A stretch of 64,000 nt of DNA from Heterohyrax brucei (taxonomy: Eukaryota; Chordata; Mammalia; Hyracoidea; Procaviidae), in the NCBI GenBank assembly GCA_028571685.1, contig CM053144.1:93340171-93404170 (forward strand), read 5' to 3'. This document shows positions 33,949 through 48,828 of the stretch, piece by piece (the first letter of the stretch is position 1; every line of letters begins with the position of its first letter). The translations under genes were made by a program, and so were the position numbers. The notes under the pieces were generated by a model. The model worked only from the letters and a program-made list of their open reading frames with translations. It had not been told where the DNA came from and ran no database searches.

Positions 33949-33964
33949 GCCCTGCAAGCGCTGA
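33941..33964 (+). CDS. Possible upstream ORF in the MTO1 5' leader (7 codons)
   Basis: ATG at 33941 (inside the YY1 site) reads MAAPCKR and stops at TGA 33962-33964, 85 bases before the MTO1 ATG. Context is good (A at -3, G at +4). Relevant only if transcription starts upstream of 33941. Confidence 0.35.
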   Translation: MAAPCKR

Positions 33965-34049
33965 TTTTTTTTTTTTTTTGGTCCCCCAAAGTTTTTGCGC
34001 CTTGCTTTTGTCAGGATCAGAGTGGCACAGAATCAAACTGTCTCCGATT

Positions 34050-34266
34050 ATGTTTTCTCTACACAGCTGTGGTCGCCGGGTGGCAGGTGCCTTTACCAGA
34101 CAGCGCCCTTCGTTGGCCCGGTTCAGCGGGGAGCGCGGGGAGCCCCGGTCTCCGCACTTCGATGTAGTGGTCATCGGCGGCGGGCACGCTGGGACCGAAG
34201 CAGCCGCGGCTGCCGCTCGCTGCGGCTCCCGGACTCTGCTGCTCACACACCGCGTGGACACAATCG
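34050..34266 (+). CDS. MTO1: MTO1 coding exon 1
   Basis: The ATG at 34050 (A at -3) opens [20 protein letters not shown], an Arg-rich segment without acidic residues until position 28, as expected of a mitochondrial presequence. The mature fold begins at [17 protein letters not shown]: the dinucleotide-binding GxGxxG (residues 43-48) of the FAD domain is at the end of the first beta strand. [17 protein letters not shown] closes the exon at donor 'ATCG|GTGAGC' in phase 1. The start agrees with the human protein's MF...CGR opening. Confidence 0.96.
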
Positions 34267-35174
34267 GTGAGCAGCACCGCTGTCTCACTCGCATCCCGCA
34301 GCTGGAGGCCTAATCGGAGCAAACTCTTCTTTCCTCCAAAGACTGTTGAGACTCCTGGCCCCAGTGGTTTTAGCCTTGATTAGTATCTTACAGAGATTAG
34401 TCGGGCCGGAACAGAATTTGGGGTCGTTGGCTACTGACAGGTGGTTTTTCGCAAGGGGGGCGCGGCGCTTTGGGAAAGGGGGTTGGAATTCAGGAATACT
34501 TGTTGATGGCTTCTTTGTTGGTGTTTACTATTTTGTTGCTTTGGATAAAGGGTGCGTCAGTATTATTGTTAATCGTTTCTTAAACGGCCGTTGTGTTTTT
34601 CTCGAGATTTTCTGAAGAACAGTGCTGTTACTGCATTTTTACCAGGTGTTTGTTCCCCAGTTTTGTGCTTACAGTACCGACAGTGCTTATGTTTTAATTG
34701 GCTGCAGTTGGTCTGCTTTAATTTGCAGCAAGATTGCTGTGATGTTTGCTAGGTAAAATGTCATCTTGTAGATTATGTATATTTGTTCTCCTCCGCCTCA
34801 CCCCACCTTTTGCTCAGGAGTCAACAGCAATTAGAATACTGTTACGGTAAAATTGTGAATTAAACACATATTTCTGTACCTAAATGTTTTATAAAATTAC
34901 CATTTAGTTTGGAATTATGGAGGAGTGTACATTGTTAGGAGTGAGCCTTTGGCTTACATTAAAAATAAAGAGTAAGTACTACCCCTGCAGTTAAGTATAT
35001 ATGTATATAATGTAATGAGAAAAGAAGTATTACTGAGCAAGGTGATCATTAAATAGTGTAATATAGTATTGTCAGGGATAAAAGGATTCCCATAAAATCT
35101 CATAGTCCTCTACCAGCACGGTGTGATCTAAGTTTCTTGTTTAAACAATCATTTCAGATACATTCGGATAACTC

Positions 35175-35290
35175 AGGTTGTTGTTGCTGTTAGGTACCAT
35201 CAGCACCTTCCGACTTATAGTGACACTGTGTACTCCAGAAGGAAACACAGCTAAGGGCCTGCAACTCCTCCAAATCGTTGCTCTGAGAAT
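35175..35290 (-). mobile_element. RTE LINE 3'-end scrap
   Basis: 'gttgttgctgttaggtacca' and 'gacttatagtgacactgtg' match the RTE terminus on the minus strand. Confidence 0.55.
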
Positions 35291-35554
35291 TCTGTCTTAA
35301 AATCAGAATCTCATTTTCTTAAAGTGATTTGACATAGTAGGGTAAGATATTTCTATTTCTACTTGACTTCAGCAAAGAAAGCTTGGTTTTAGAAGGTTGA
35401 ACTTCCATAGCCTTGCAGAGGGCAGAAATGGACTTGTGGTGATTCAGTTATATGGTTAGTCGATATTTCTTTCTGTGAACCACGGGTCGTGGTGCTGCTG
35501 ACAGATGGGGCGGAGGGAGGGAGTGCAGAATGCGGTTTGTTTTATACTGACTGA

Positions 35555-35760
35555 GAAAATAATACTGTAGTGCTAACAGTGTGACCTTGGACAAGGGACA
35601 ACTTAAACCTGTTTCTTTTATGAGATAAAAATAACAGTAGTACCAACTTCATAAAGTTACTGTAAAATTTAAGTCAAAAATGACTCAGTAGCACCCAATA
35701 ATATATACAAATCATTGGCAGCAGTGCCTGGCCCTGAGCAGATGTTAGCTATTACTTTAC
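35555..35760 (+). mobile_element. MIR element
   Basis: 'cagtgtgaccttggacaagg', 'atgagataaaaataacagta' and 'cagcagtgcctggccctgag' in MIR order. Old and diverged. Confidence 0.7.
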
Positions 35761-36158
35761 CATAAGCTTTTGTACGTGGCAGATTTAAATTCTTCAGTAG
35801 AGTGAGAAATGCACTCGTACATGCTTGTCACCTCTGCCCATCCCAAGTGCCAGCACCACACCTCAGAAGATAGACTGTTTCAAAAAAGAGATGACAGATA
35901 GCTTTTACTTTTTATGCCACCTCCAAGTGATTGAGAATGGCTGTCTTCCTGCAGTGCTGTCATGAGAAAGATTTTGAGGGATCAGCTCAAGACATTTTTT
36001 TTCCCCTCTTTGTGTTCTAGAATTTTGTTTTATTTTTTGGCATGTTAAATTTTTACACGATAATAAAGGTGAGGAGTGCAACAGTTTTTCCTTGGGGTGA
36101 GGGGGCGGGGGTTTAGCAGTTAAGAAGATGTGGATTTCTTTCTACTTTGTATTTAATG

Positions 36159-36325
36159 GAAACCCTGGTGGCGAAGTGGGTAAGTGCTGTGTCTGCTAAC
36201 CAAGGGTCCGCAGTTCTGATCTGCCAGGCGCTCTTTGGAAACTCTGTGGAGCAGTTCTACTCTGTACTAGAGGGTTGCTATGAGTCGGAATCAACTTGAC
36301 AGCAGTGAGTTTTTTGGGTTTGTAT
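36159..36325 (+). mobile_element. AfroSINE, near full length
   Basis: 'ggaaaccctggtggcgaagt' through 'gttgctatgagtcggaatca' to the G/T-rich tail. Confidence 0.9.
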
Positions 36326-37498
36326 TTAACTTGCACAGATATAAATTTGACAGATAAAGAGTATTATAAACTACTTCAAGAAAGTGGCTGGTAATTTAGA
36401 GATGTTAGGAAGTGATGGATTTTCATTTATTCTTAGATATTTTTTTCCTTCTTACATGTTTAAAGAGACTCGTTTTAGGGGAGTAGTTGAGAGAAATGCC
36501 AAAAACAAGAAGTTAGTGGGATTCAGAACTTTTATAAAATAAACTTATGAGTGTTAAGAGCTAAGTCATACCTAAACAGGGACACAATTTCAGATGCTCC
36601 AAGAGCCAGACACATAATTTAAGTTTCTGAAACTGGCTGAATATAAAACAATATGAACTAACATGTATAGAACAGAAAAGAGGAGTGTGCTGTCACCAGG
36701 CAAGGAGAGCAGAAGGAGCTGCAGATAGGTGGGCATGCAAATTTAAATTGGATTGTAGACTTTCTCTCAATCCCTATATGTATACATGGACTAATGAGAG
36801 CAGTAGTGGCATAGAGTCACTGACTTGGAACCGAATGAAGGCCACCAAGTTTTATAATGAGACATTTAGAAGTTTTATGTGAAATAATGTGTTGAATTAG
36901 AAACTAAGGAGTGGAGTTGCTTTTATATAAACTGAATGACAGAATAAATATCCATTATTTATGTGTATTGATCTTACATGAAGGAAATGGAGCAGTTTTC
37001 CTTGTATGAAGAGCACAATTCTATTCATACAAGGATAACTATGTAAATAATAATTTAAGTTCAGTGAAATTAATCTTTAAAACTAAAAGGTCAAAAGCAG
37101 AGAATATTTTATAGTGACCTGGAACATAAAATAATTAATGTTATTCATAGCTTATTCTGTGCCTACATGGTCTCATTTTGAAATTAACAAAAAACTTACA
37201 CAACTGGTTTAAACACAAAGGATAATTTGTTATTTAACAAGAAGTCTGCAGGTGGGTCAGCTAGCTGTAAGGTTGGTTAGTTAAGGGCCTTACAAAATCC
37301 TGGGATTCAGATTCCTTCCATATCTCACTCTAGCTATCCTCATGTTCACAAAATGGCTGTGACATTTCTGGGTGTCACATGTAAATATGACAACTGTCAG
37401 CAGAAGAAAGACATTTTTCCCCTTAGATCTCTTTAAAGAGCAAGAAAAGCCTTGGTACCCCTAACATTCCCCCATCTGATTTCTCACTCACCCCTAAC

Positions 37499-37955
37499 TT
37501 GTTGTTAGGTGCTGTCAAGTTTGTTCCAATGCACAGTAACTGTGTGTATAACAAAAACAGACACTGCCTGGTTCTGCACTGTCCTCACAATCGTTACGGT
37601 TGAGCCCATTGTTGCAACCATTGTGTCAGTCCGTTTGTTGAGGGTCATCTTCTTTTTCTCTGATCTTCTATTTACCAAGCATGATGTCCTGCTTCAGGGA
37701 CTGATCCCTGCTGGTACAAGGAAAGTTGCTCTATTTTCAAAAGTAACATTTCAAAGAGATACGTAGCCTCACCATTCTTGCTTCTAAGGAGCATTCTGTT
37801 TGTACTTCTTCCAAGACAGATTTAGTCGCTCTTTTGGCAGTCTGTGATTTATTCAGTGTCCTTTGCTAGCACCACAGTTCAAAGGTGTCAGTTCTTCTTT
37901 GGTCTTCCTTGTATACCTTGTATACCCAGCTCTCACATACAACCCTTAAGCTAGA
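37499..37955 (-). mobile_element. RTE LINE 3' fragment
   Basis: 'ttgttgttaggtgctgtcaa', 'gcatgatgtcctgcttcagg' and 'aaggagcattctgtttgtac', in the same order as 30204-30530 and 25855-26560. Confidence 0.75.
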
Positions 37956-38796
37956 CACCGGCAAATAGGAACAGCATTACTATGGTTACTTTAGACCGAT
38001 AAGGATTTTCCCCTAACCTTCATTTGGACCACACTCCCAAGCACAAAGTCTCACAGGGAAAGGTGTTGACTCCGTGACATTGTGATTCTATTTCAAAGGA
38101 AGGAGGGACCAACCAACCATACTTACTAAAGCTATATATTTTTTTTTTTTACAGTAGGAGAACTAGGTGTGTAAAGTAAGGTAACTTCCATAGTCACAGA
38201 ACTAACATGTGGTGGATTTAAGAATTGCGCCTCCATCTCTTTTACTCCCAAGCCCTGCTTATTATAGTCCCGGTACTCTAACTCCCTGTGGAAACCATGG
38301 TAACGTTAGAGGCTCCCGAGATGTTCACAATGGATGTGTAAACATCAACCCAGCTGTGCCCGCCCTCCACATCCGAGTAACACTGGGAGAGTTTAAGAGT
38401 AAGATATAAAATATAGTTTCTTGTTTTAAGAAGTTTAAAATTTAATTATTTTTGTAAAATAGGAGCAAAAAGGAAGCAACAGATGGTATATAAGGAAGAC
38501 ATGATTGTAACCGTGAGCTAGTATCTAGGGGCTTAAAAGCATTCTAATCTGGTAAGATTTCAATAGGTAAGGAACTCCAAAACCATGTTTAAAGGAGCAG
38601 GCAAACCTAATAAAACAATAAAAATATACATCAAGAAAATGATTCAAAAGAAAATGCAGACAATTGTTTATCTTCAGAATACCTTCAGTAACTTGCATCC
38701 CACTGGGACATTGAGATTTTTTCTCTACTGGATGTTTCAGATTTTCTGTTTTTATCATGTAATAAAAGCAGGCATTTATTTATTAAACACCTACTC

Positions 38797-39440
<644 letters not shown>

Positions 39441-40112
39441 TGAGTATACATGATGTTAATAGGACCTGAAACTCAATGTTGTGAATTTATTATGGTAGAA
39501 CAAAGTGTGGAGATATTTGCTTGTTTGACGAAACTGTTGTGTTTTCTCTTCTTGTATAAGGAGAACTGTAGAAATAATTGTGTTTCTCTTTTCGTTTGAA
39601 CTTGGCATGAAGCTCAGTCAAATCGAGGGCTCAGCCGTAGCGTCTCAGTGTAGGACCTTAGAGCCTGCATGTCTGTGTCCTTTTCCCTGGTCTTGCCTTT
39701 TGGTTGTAATTTCTATTTTTGCAAGTTCTAACTTTAAATTTTTAAAATATGTATTTAACTAGTTTGTTATGTGTGTTTTTATTTAAAGGGGTTATGTGTT
39801 AATTTTTAAATAAAAATAATGCATGCACACAGTTTTAAAAAATTATAATAGTCATTTCAGTTTGTATGCTAGAACAATTACCTCCCTCCCTGGAAACAAG
39901 CACTTCAATTTTTTCTTCTATCATTTCTCTATGCTCCCTTTTCTGCAACTCCTGTCACTTAGGAACTTGGTTCTCTGTTTCTTTCATTACTTGGCTGGCT
40001 TGTCATTTCAGCATACTTCCTTAGAAGATTTCCTCAGCTTTATTGACATACCTTCATATTTCTAAATAATATGCTTATATTTTTATTTTCTGATTTATTC
40101 AATCCTATTAAA

Positions 40113-40290
40113 CATTGGAAACCCTGGTGGCATAGTGGTTGAGTGCTACAGCTGCTAACTAAAAGGTCAGCTGTTCAAATCCCCAGGCGGTCTTTGGAAA
40201 CCCCATGGGGCAGTTCTCCTCTGTCCCATAGGGTCAGAATTGAGTTGACCTTGACACAGTGGCAGTGGGTTTGGGTGTTTTTGGTATTAA
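40113..40290 (+). mobile_element. AfroSINE
   Basis: 'ggaaaccctggtggcatagt' through 'gtcccatagggtcagaattg' to a T/G-rich tail. Confidence 0.9.
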
Positions 40291-42559
40291 ACATTATTAT
40301 TAACTTTTTGTTAAGGAGCTGTCTTTTATCTCCTACTTTTCTTTCCTTATCTTTCCAATATGCTTATACCATAATTTTTGGTTGGTAGTATTTATATCAT
40401 TGTGATTAATATTGGTCACTGCTGAGCCAGATAGTATATTATGTTAATGATTTCTTTAACATTTTATTTTGCTTTGAGTTAATATTTATTTAGTTTTCTG
40501 GATCCATGTCCAAACTTTTCAGCAGAAATATCTACTGATAACATTTCATTAATACTCAAATTATCAAGTAAATTATCAATTCTGTTTTTTTCTTTGATAC
40601 TTTCTTTCCAAAGACATCTTAACCTCGATCTACTATAATCATGACGATTGCTCTTTTAGTCCTACTGCACGGATGCCCTTTTGGGACTTGCCCTTCCCAG
40701 TTCGCTATGTTAGATCCCTTGTTTCCTGGGGCTCCAGTCTGTCCCTTTCTTGATACACAACCTTATGGTGGAGCATATCTTCTGGTGGCTTCCTAAGAAA
40801 GGAAGCTTTATAGACATTTTAGTTTGGGCACATCTAAAAGTGTATTATTCTCTCTTCAGACTTGAATCTAATTTGGCTGAATATAGCATTTCTAGGTTAA
40901 ATGTTCTCCCTCCACAACTTTGATGATCTTACTCTACTGTCTTCTAGTTTCCAGTATTGCAGTGGAGAAGTTCAGTGCCATATTGATTTATATCTGTATT
41001 TTATTTGTCAGTGTATTTTTGTCTTGTATCTGAAAGCTTTAAGGATCTTCTGTTTGTCCCTGGTGTTCTGAAATTATACGTTGATACTCTTTGGTGCGGT
41101 CTTTGTTCCATATTGTGCTGGCCTACTAGATGTTCAGTCTCTTTCAGTCTAGAAATCCATGTGCATGGTTTCTGGGATGTTCTGTTATTTCTCTGTGCTT
41201 TCTTTCTGTAACGCTTATTGCTTACCAGGATGTGTGAGATTCTCTACATTTCTTCTATTTTGCTATACTTTCTTAGAATATTTCCTTGCCTTTATTGTCG
41301 AAATCCTTCTAATGAATTTTAAAATTTTATTTACTTTCTAAATGAGTTTGAAAATTTTACTGTATTCTTTCATATATAAATACTCTTTTTTCTAATTCAT
41401 GCTTTCTTTTGCTCTTGTGGTGACATACATACACAGACATTTGCCATTTCAAACATTTTTGTACGTACATTTCAGTGTGTGGTGACGAATGATGCGGGGA
41501 CAGGTGCCGTAGTCCAGGTGCTGCCACTGTCTGCCGTAGCTCCTCTGTAGCACAGAACCAGAGAGGATGGAATCCGTCAGCACTCACCAGCCGCCAGTTC
41601 CACCTGGAATAGAAACACATTTTATACCAGAAAGGAGGGGGAAATGCAAGCTGTCATTTGGCTGCTAAGCCCAGCAAAACAGCCCAGCAGAGCTGTAGTG
41701 GGGAAGTGAAGGCATGTGATCTTGTCTAGTTTCTCCCCCCGACTCTTCACTGTAGAGCAAGAGTTAGGAAGGAAAAGCAGGTGTTGCCTCCTGCTTGGTA
41801 GAGATCAGCTGCAGCTGGGAGCTTGGGGAGCTAGATCTGCCAGTGTTTACCAGCTACCAAATCCATCTGGATTAGATCTTCTATCTCAGGGAACTGAGAG
41901 AGTTGAGAACTGCCACCCAGCTGCTTGGCCCACTGGACGAGCTCTTCTGCATCATGGAGCTGGGTGGTGTGGTCAGTACAGTCTCTAGTTGTAATTCGAT
42001 GGCCTTCTGGTGCTCTTACAAAGTTTCTGTAGATGTCATTGAATAGATGCGTCTCATTTTGTTGTAAACCCTGTAATCAGTCTCCAGACATTTGAAACAT
42101 TTCTATCTGCTGATTCTGACCTGTTGGATAGATATTTTTCTATACAACAGATCTCACTGAGCGCCTTATATTACTATTTTGTAAGTTCCACTGACTGTCT
42201 GTAAAAGATAAACTGTGCTTACAGTACCTCCCACCTTCTTTACATTCTTCCTGATTTTTATTTATAGTATTTCCTTGTCAGAATTTGTAACATTTACATT
42301 CTGATCTGTATCTGTAATCTTTACACGTATTTTAGTGTTCATTCTATAATGAAATTAATTCAGTGATCAGTCTCTTAGTTGGCTAAATCTGTTCTCTAGT
42401 GATTTCTCCAGGAGGAACTAATGTGTGCTAAATTCCCCAAGTTCCTTTTTATTTTTAACGTGGTCAAAAATAACTCAAATGTCATCATGACCTTAAAGCC
42501 TAAAATTTTTGAATCTTGTGTTCTTTGCATGAAAGCCCAAAGGCATTTCTCTGATGTCT

Positions 42560-42722
42560 CTTTTAACTCTTTGCTGTCAAATTGATTCTGACTTATAGCA
42601 GCCTTAGAGGCAAAGTAGAACTGCCCCATAGAGTTTCTAAGGAGTGTCTGGCAGATTTGAACTGCTGACCTTTTGGTTAATAGCTGTAACACTTAACCCA
42701 CTATACGACCAGGGTTTCCGTC
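42560..42722 (-). mobile_element. AfroSINE
   Basis: 'tgctgtcaaattgattctga' to 'actatacgaccagggtttcc'. Confidence 0.85.
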
Positions 42723-43353
42723 TGAGGAATAAACCTTCGCAAAACTTTTAATAGGTAGATTTCAGCCCTCAGCTTTGTTCCTGCAGTTCTCAGTTCTGGG
42801 TATCTCCAGTTTCTGAGCTTCTACAGGGCAAATTAGTTCATTCTTTCTGGTGTCTTTTCAGATACTTGAGCTGTAGCCTCTCTTCTTTGCTAGGTCAGCT
42901 ACCACTCTTCAAAGCACTTTCTTCCAGAAATACACTGACGTTTTTGATCTTTTGACATGTTATTTTCTATCATTTGTCCTTGTGGGGGTTTATCCCCTTT
43001 GTGTTCCTTTATTTCACTTTCTTAGATTTTCGGGAGGGATAAGAAATCTTGTGAGGTAGTCCGCCCTAGTACAAATCCAAAATGATTTTTTAAATTAACT
43101 GAGAATGAGTCCTCATGTTGGTATGATTGTAGGAACTTGTTAGTTGATAACAACACATTCAGGCCAACGTTCCAGACTCCTGGGATTCTTGAGATTGATA
43201 ACATGCAGCCTTCTTATTCATGTAAAAATTCTTTCTGAAGTTTCTAAAGACTAACATTTTTTGTAGTGGTAGTGTAAAATAGTCACACTCTAAATTGATC
43301 CATTTTAACAATTACAACACAGAGGTGATTTTACTCTTTTTATTATCGTTCAG

Positions 43354-43643
43354 TGGATGGAAAGACGGTATATGCAGACAGTGTGATTCTAACGACTGGC
43401 ACATTTCTGAGAGGCATGGTTGTCATTGGATTGGAGATGAATCCGGCAGGACGTTTAGGAGATCAGCCTTCAATAGGGTTGGCTCAGACTCTGGAGAAGT
43501 TGGGATTTGTGGTGGGGAGGTTGAAGACTGGAACTCCACCCCGAATTGCCAAAGATTCCATTAATTTCAGCATTCTGAACAAGCAGATGCCCGATAATCC
43601 GTCTGTGCCATTCAGCTTTATCAATGAGACAGTGTGGATTAAG
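43354..43643 (+). CDS. MTO1: MTO1 coding exon 4
   Basis: Acceptor 'tcgttcag|TGGATG', donor 'ATTAAG|GTAAGT', 290 bp. It encodes [59 protein letters not shown] and the insert region before [11 protein letters not shown] and the [10 protein letters not shown] stretch are conserved from bacterial GidA. Confidence 0.97.
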
Positions 43644-44135
43644 GTAAGTAGACGTATGAAAAACTGGCTTTACAGCTTTATTGGCTGTCTGCGGCTAGAG
43701 ATAGCCTGGCTGTTTTTTATTTTGCAACAGTTCCCTTTACTTTGCTCTTGTTTAGAGAACAAAAACATGGTCTTTAAAGGGCTAGCAAAAAATAATTTGG
43801 CTAATTGCATGTTTCTCTATAAATTATAAAATTTCATTACTATCTGTATCTTTGCCTGTTTTTTAACAGCTTTATTAACATACAATTCATGTATCATATA
43901 ATTCAAATACTTATACAATTCAGATATTTAAAGTGTACCTTCAGTGGTTTTTAACAGCTTCACAGATTTGTGTCAACGTACCACAGTCAATTTGCCTATG
44001 TTTTAATTAAACTTTTTGAAACCATTTCAGACTTACAGAAAAATGGACTATTAAAAGAAACTGCTATAAGCCCTTGATGACATTCACCCGTTGTTAGTAT
44101 TTGACCATGTTTGTTTATCCATATATATAAAAAGA

Positions 44136-44342
44136 AAAACCAGACCCACTGCTGTCTTGTTGATTCCAATTTATGGTAACCCTGTAGGACAGAGTAGAAC
44201 TGCCCCGTGAGGTTTCCAAGGTTGTATACCTCTACACAAGCAGACTGCCCCATCTTTCTCAGAGCCACTGATGGTTTTGAACCACAGACCTTTTGGTTAG
44301 CAGTTAATTGCTTTAACCACTGTACCACCAAGGTTCCTTATA
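44136..44342 (-). mobile_element. AfroSINE, longer variant
   Basis: Carries the extra internal segment ('aagcagactgccccatcttt') before the head. Ends 'actgtaccaccaaggttcct'. Confidence 0.85.
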
Positions 44343-44610
44343 ATAGTATACATAATTACCCTTCCTCTCCCCCACCCCCAGATATCCAGGAGTAAGTTAT
44401 GGAGATCATGATCCTTCACCCCTAAGTACTCCATCCTGTAATTTATCTAAGCACAGAGAGATCCTCTTTCATACCCTCAGTGCAGTGATCAAAATGAGGG
44501 AATTTAACATAGATACAATACAGTTACAACACCTCCTCCCCGTGTAAGATCATGCTTTGCATTTCATTGTCATTTCTCTTTAATTTCCTTTAATCTGGAT
44601 GTTTCTCAGC

Positions 44611-45375
44611 TTTTGGGTTCTCCTTCATGGGGATTTGCATGACGGTGAAAAGTAAAAGAAACATTCACTGAAGCCAAAAAAGCTGAGGTGTCTGGCAAAC
44701 CAGAGGTTCCCATTATGCCGAAATGCATCCATGACTCGGCATGCTTCTGTTATTGATACTAGCATTTTTGAAATGTATAAGCCATTTTGCATGTGTTAAA
44801 ATTGTGTGTTTGTCATATATTTGAGATGATGACTGATAGTTGAGGGTCCTAGTTTTTTGGTGAGTGCTAATGAATGACTCAGAATATTCTAATATTTGAG
44901 GAAGCTACTTACTTTGTAAAATGCATACTGGGATGATGCTTTCAAAGTATGTATACTTTGTATAATGAACCTCTGAGTACCCTTTATCAGTTTCCACAGA
45001 TAACATTTTGGCATTCTTGTTTGGTGATTTTTGAAGCAGCAGTCCTAGTAGTCTCTAATCCTTTCAAGACCTGTTATCTTCTGCTTCAAATTTTTTTTTA
45101 ATACTGTGTGCTTTCAATAATAGAAGCATGCTGAGTCATGGATGTATTTAATTTTTTGTTTGGTAACATGGATTTTGAGAAATATTAAGTGAGAATACAT
45201 GATCGGTGAGTGCCCGTCTATCTTACTTGTCCCAGATGAATTGATACATACTTCAGGACATTTTCCATTTAGGCATAATGGGCACCTCTGGTTTGCCAGA
45301 CACCTCAGCCTTTTTGCTTCAATGAATGTTTCTTTTACTTTCACCGTTATGCAAATCCCCATTAAGGAGAACCCA
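44611..45375. repeat. Long inverted repeat of unknown origin in MTO1 intron 4
   Basis: The left arm 44611-44756 is the near-exact reverse complement of 45117-45375, except that the right arm has about 120 extra bases after 'cattatgcc...aaatg'. Shared on opposite strands are 'atggggatttgcat', 'gtaaaagaaacattca', 'gctgaggtgtctggcaaacc' and 'catccatgactc'. The spacer is about 360 bp. I do not recognise the sequence. Confidence 0.8.
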
Positions 45376-45535
45376 AAATCAAAACCCACTGGAGTTGAGT
45401 CAGTTCCAGCTCACGGTGACCCTGAAGCCAGAGTAGAACCACCCCATAGGGTTTTCAAGGAGTAGCTGGTAGATTCCAACGACAGACCTTTTAGGTAGCA
45501 ACCGAATGCTTAATTGCTATACCAGCAAGGGGCAA
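45368..45535 (-). mobile_element. AfroSINE
   Basis: 'caaaatcaaaacccactgga' to 'taattgctataccagcaagg'. It abuts the outer end of the inverted repeat's right arm. Confidence 0.85.
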
Positions 45536-45944
45536 CAAATACTTTCACTGGGAAAACTAGAGTCCCAAGAAACCTGAGAGGCAGAAAAAGTAGGTGGGCA
45601 ACTAGTGGTTTTGAAAGGGCTGACAGATAAGAATTTCAAAATGTCAGTCACAATAGAAAAATTGATCACACCCAACAAAGCACAGTGCCTTGATGTCATA
45701 ATACCCATTGTTCAGTTTCCTCTAATTGTCTCAATAGAATTTTTTTACAGTTGTTGTATTTGAACCAGGAACCAGATAAGGTCTACACATTGCATTAGAT
45801 GATGATAGTTTCTAAGTCTCTTTTAATCTGTAATAGCTCCCTTTTAAGTTTTAACCTTCATATGTAGGAGAAACTTAGTCATTTGTTCTCTAGAGTTTCC
45901 CACTTTCTGAATTTTTATAATTGTATCTCTGTGGTGTCTTAAAC

Positions 45945-46135
45945 AGAAACAGGTAGTTAAGTGCTGTGGCTGCCAACTGAAAGGTCAGCAGTTCAAGTCT
46001 ACCGAGCACTCCTTGGAAACTCAGTGGGGCAATTCTACTCTGTTTTGTAGAGTTGCTGTGAGTTGGAACAATTCAACAGCAATGGTTTTTGTTTTTTGTT
46101 TGTTTGTTTATTTTTTATTTTTTGTTTCCTAAACA
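45945..46135 (+). mobile_element. AfroSINE with T/G-rich tail
   Basis: 'ggtagttaagtgctgtggct' through 'gagttgctgtgagttggaac', then a long TTTG-rich tail. Confidence 0.85.
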
Positions 46136-46363
46136 TGTTCCTTTATCCTCTGTATTGTGTATTTGTGAATAGATCTAGAGAACTTGATTTGGTTCATTTT
46201 TTTGTGAGAAGTTATTTGTTTGAGGGATGAATACTTCACAAATAGTGCTGGGTATTATCATTTAAAGTCTTTGAAATGTCATGTATATCATGTGTAGAAT
46301 TTATTTGAATAAGAGGCAAACAAGAGAAACAAAAGAGTACTGTAGCTGGTTATTATTTTCTAG

Positions 46364-46477
<114 letters not shown>

Positions 46478-46480
46478 TAA

Positions 46481-46855
<375 letters not shown>

Positions 46856-46895
46856 TAGAGCCTAAAAAGATAAAGCCCAGCATCTGTGCATTTAA

Positions 46896-48186
<1,291 letters not shown>

Positions 48187-48224
48187 TAAAACCTCTTTCA
48201 TTATGTTCTGTCTCCCTTTGCTAG

Positions 48225-48396
48225 GGTATAAGGAAGCTGGCTGTGTGTCCCCACAGCGATGTGAAAGGGCTGCTTGGATGAAATCGTCTTTAGAAGAAGG
48301 CATCTCTGTGCTGAAATCCATTGAATTTTCAAGTAGTAAATGGAAAAAGTTAATCCCAGAGGCTTCTATAAGTATTGGTAAAAGTCTGCCTCTCAG
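48225..48396 (+). CDS. MTO1: MTO1 coding exon 9
   Basis: After a 79-bp intron: acceptor 'tttgctag|GGTATA', donor 'CTCAG|GTATGC', 172 bp. It encodes [39 protein letters not shown] and [15 protein letters not shown], the start of the helical C-terminal region. Confidence 0.95.
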
Positions 48397-48539
48397 GTAT
48401 GCATTTTTAATACAGACCTTTCTCATGTTTTACAAAAAAATGAGATCACTTCAAGCAGTCATTATCTGTAGCCTCCCACCAATGCATTTTAAATGAGTGT
48501 GGCTTGTTTTCAGCTTCTTTCAGTAATCCTTTAGATTTA

Positions 48540-48690
48540 ACTCATCACCCATTGCCATCAAGCTGATTCTGACTCATAGCAACCCTATAGGACAGGGTTG
48601 CTGCTTCATAGGGTCTCGAAGGAATGGATGGTAGATTTGAACTGCTGTTTGGTTTGCAGCCGAGCTCTTAACCACTGGGCTACTAATTTA
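48540..48690 (-). mobile_element. AfroSINE
   Basis: 'cattgccatcaagctgattc' to 'ttaaccactgggctactaa'. Confidence 0.85.
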
Positions 48691-48756
48691 TTATTTTTAT
48701 CTTGCCTGTTGGCAAAAAAGAGTTTGAGGTAGCATGTGGTAAAAAAATTAATCATA

Positions 48757-48828
48757 TAGGTGGGCATGTAAATTTATACAGGAATGTACATTTTCACTCA
48801 GTCATATTAAATAAAAAAAATAATAAAA
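48757..48828 (+). mobile_element. L1 3'-tail scrap, sense
   Basis: 'aggtgggcatgtaaatttat' then 'gaatgtacattttcactcag' and an A-rich tail. It is the reverse complement of the L1 ends at 4500 and 55340. Confidence 0.7.

Larger units (their letters stand above)
33771..34300. promoter_or_regulatory. CpG island and promoter region of MTO1
   Basis: A dense run of CpG over exon 1 and 280 bp upstream. It contains the CRE and YY1-type sites listed separately and a long T-run (33965-33980) in the probable 5' UTR. Apart from the 'tatac' at 33820, no TATA box. The start site cannot be fixed. Confidence 0.75.
43644..46363 (+). other. MTO1 intron 4
   Basis: Contains an old LINE 3' end (about 43860-44130), AfroSINEs at 44136, 45368 and 45945, and an unexplained long inverted repeat at 44611-45375. 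No coding sequence. Confidence 0.65.

Noticed and set aside
33743-34322. Minus-strand open frames opposite MTO1 exon 1
   Set aside because: Shadows in a CpG island. Part of the longest one lies in an AfroSINE edge. No homology is recognised.
40300-42550. Weak similarity to old interspersed repeats in MTO1 intron 3
   Set aside because: Too diverged to name or bound by eye. Left as intron.
43353-43829. A longer 158-codon frame over MTO1 exon 4
   Set aside because: It reads through a strong donor (AAG|GTAAGT) into intron. Only 43354-43643 is exon.
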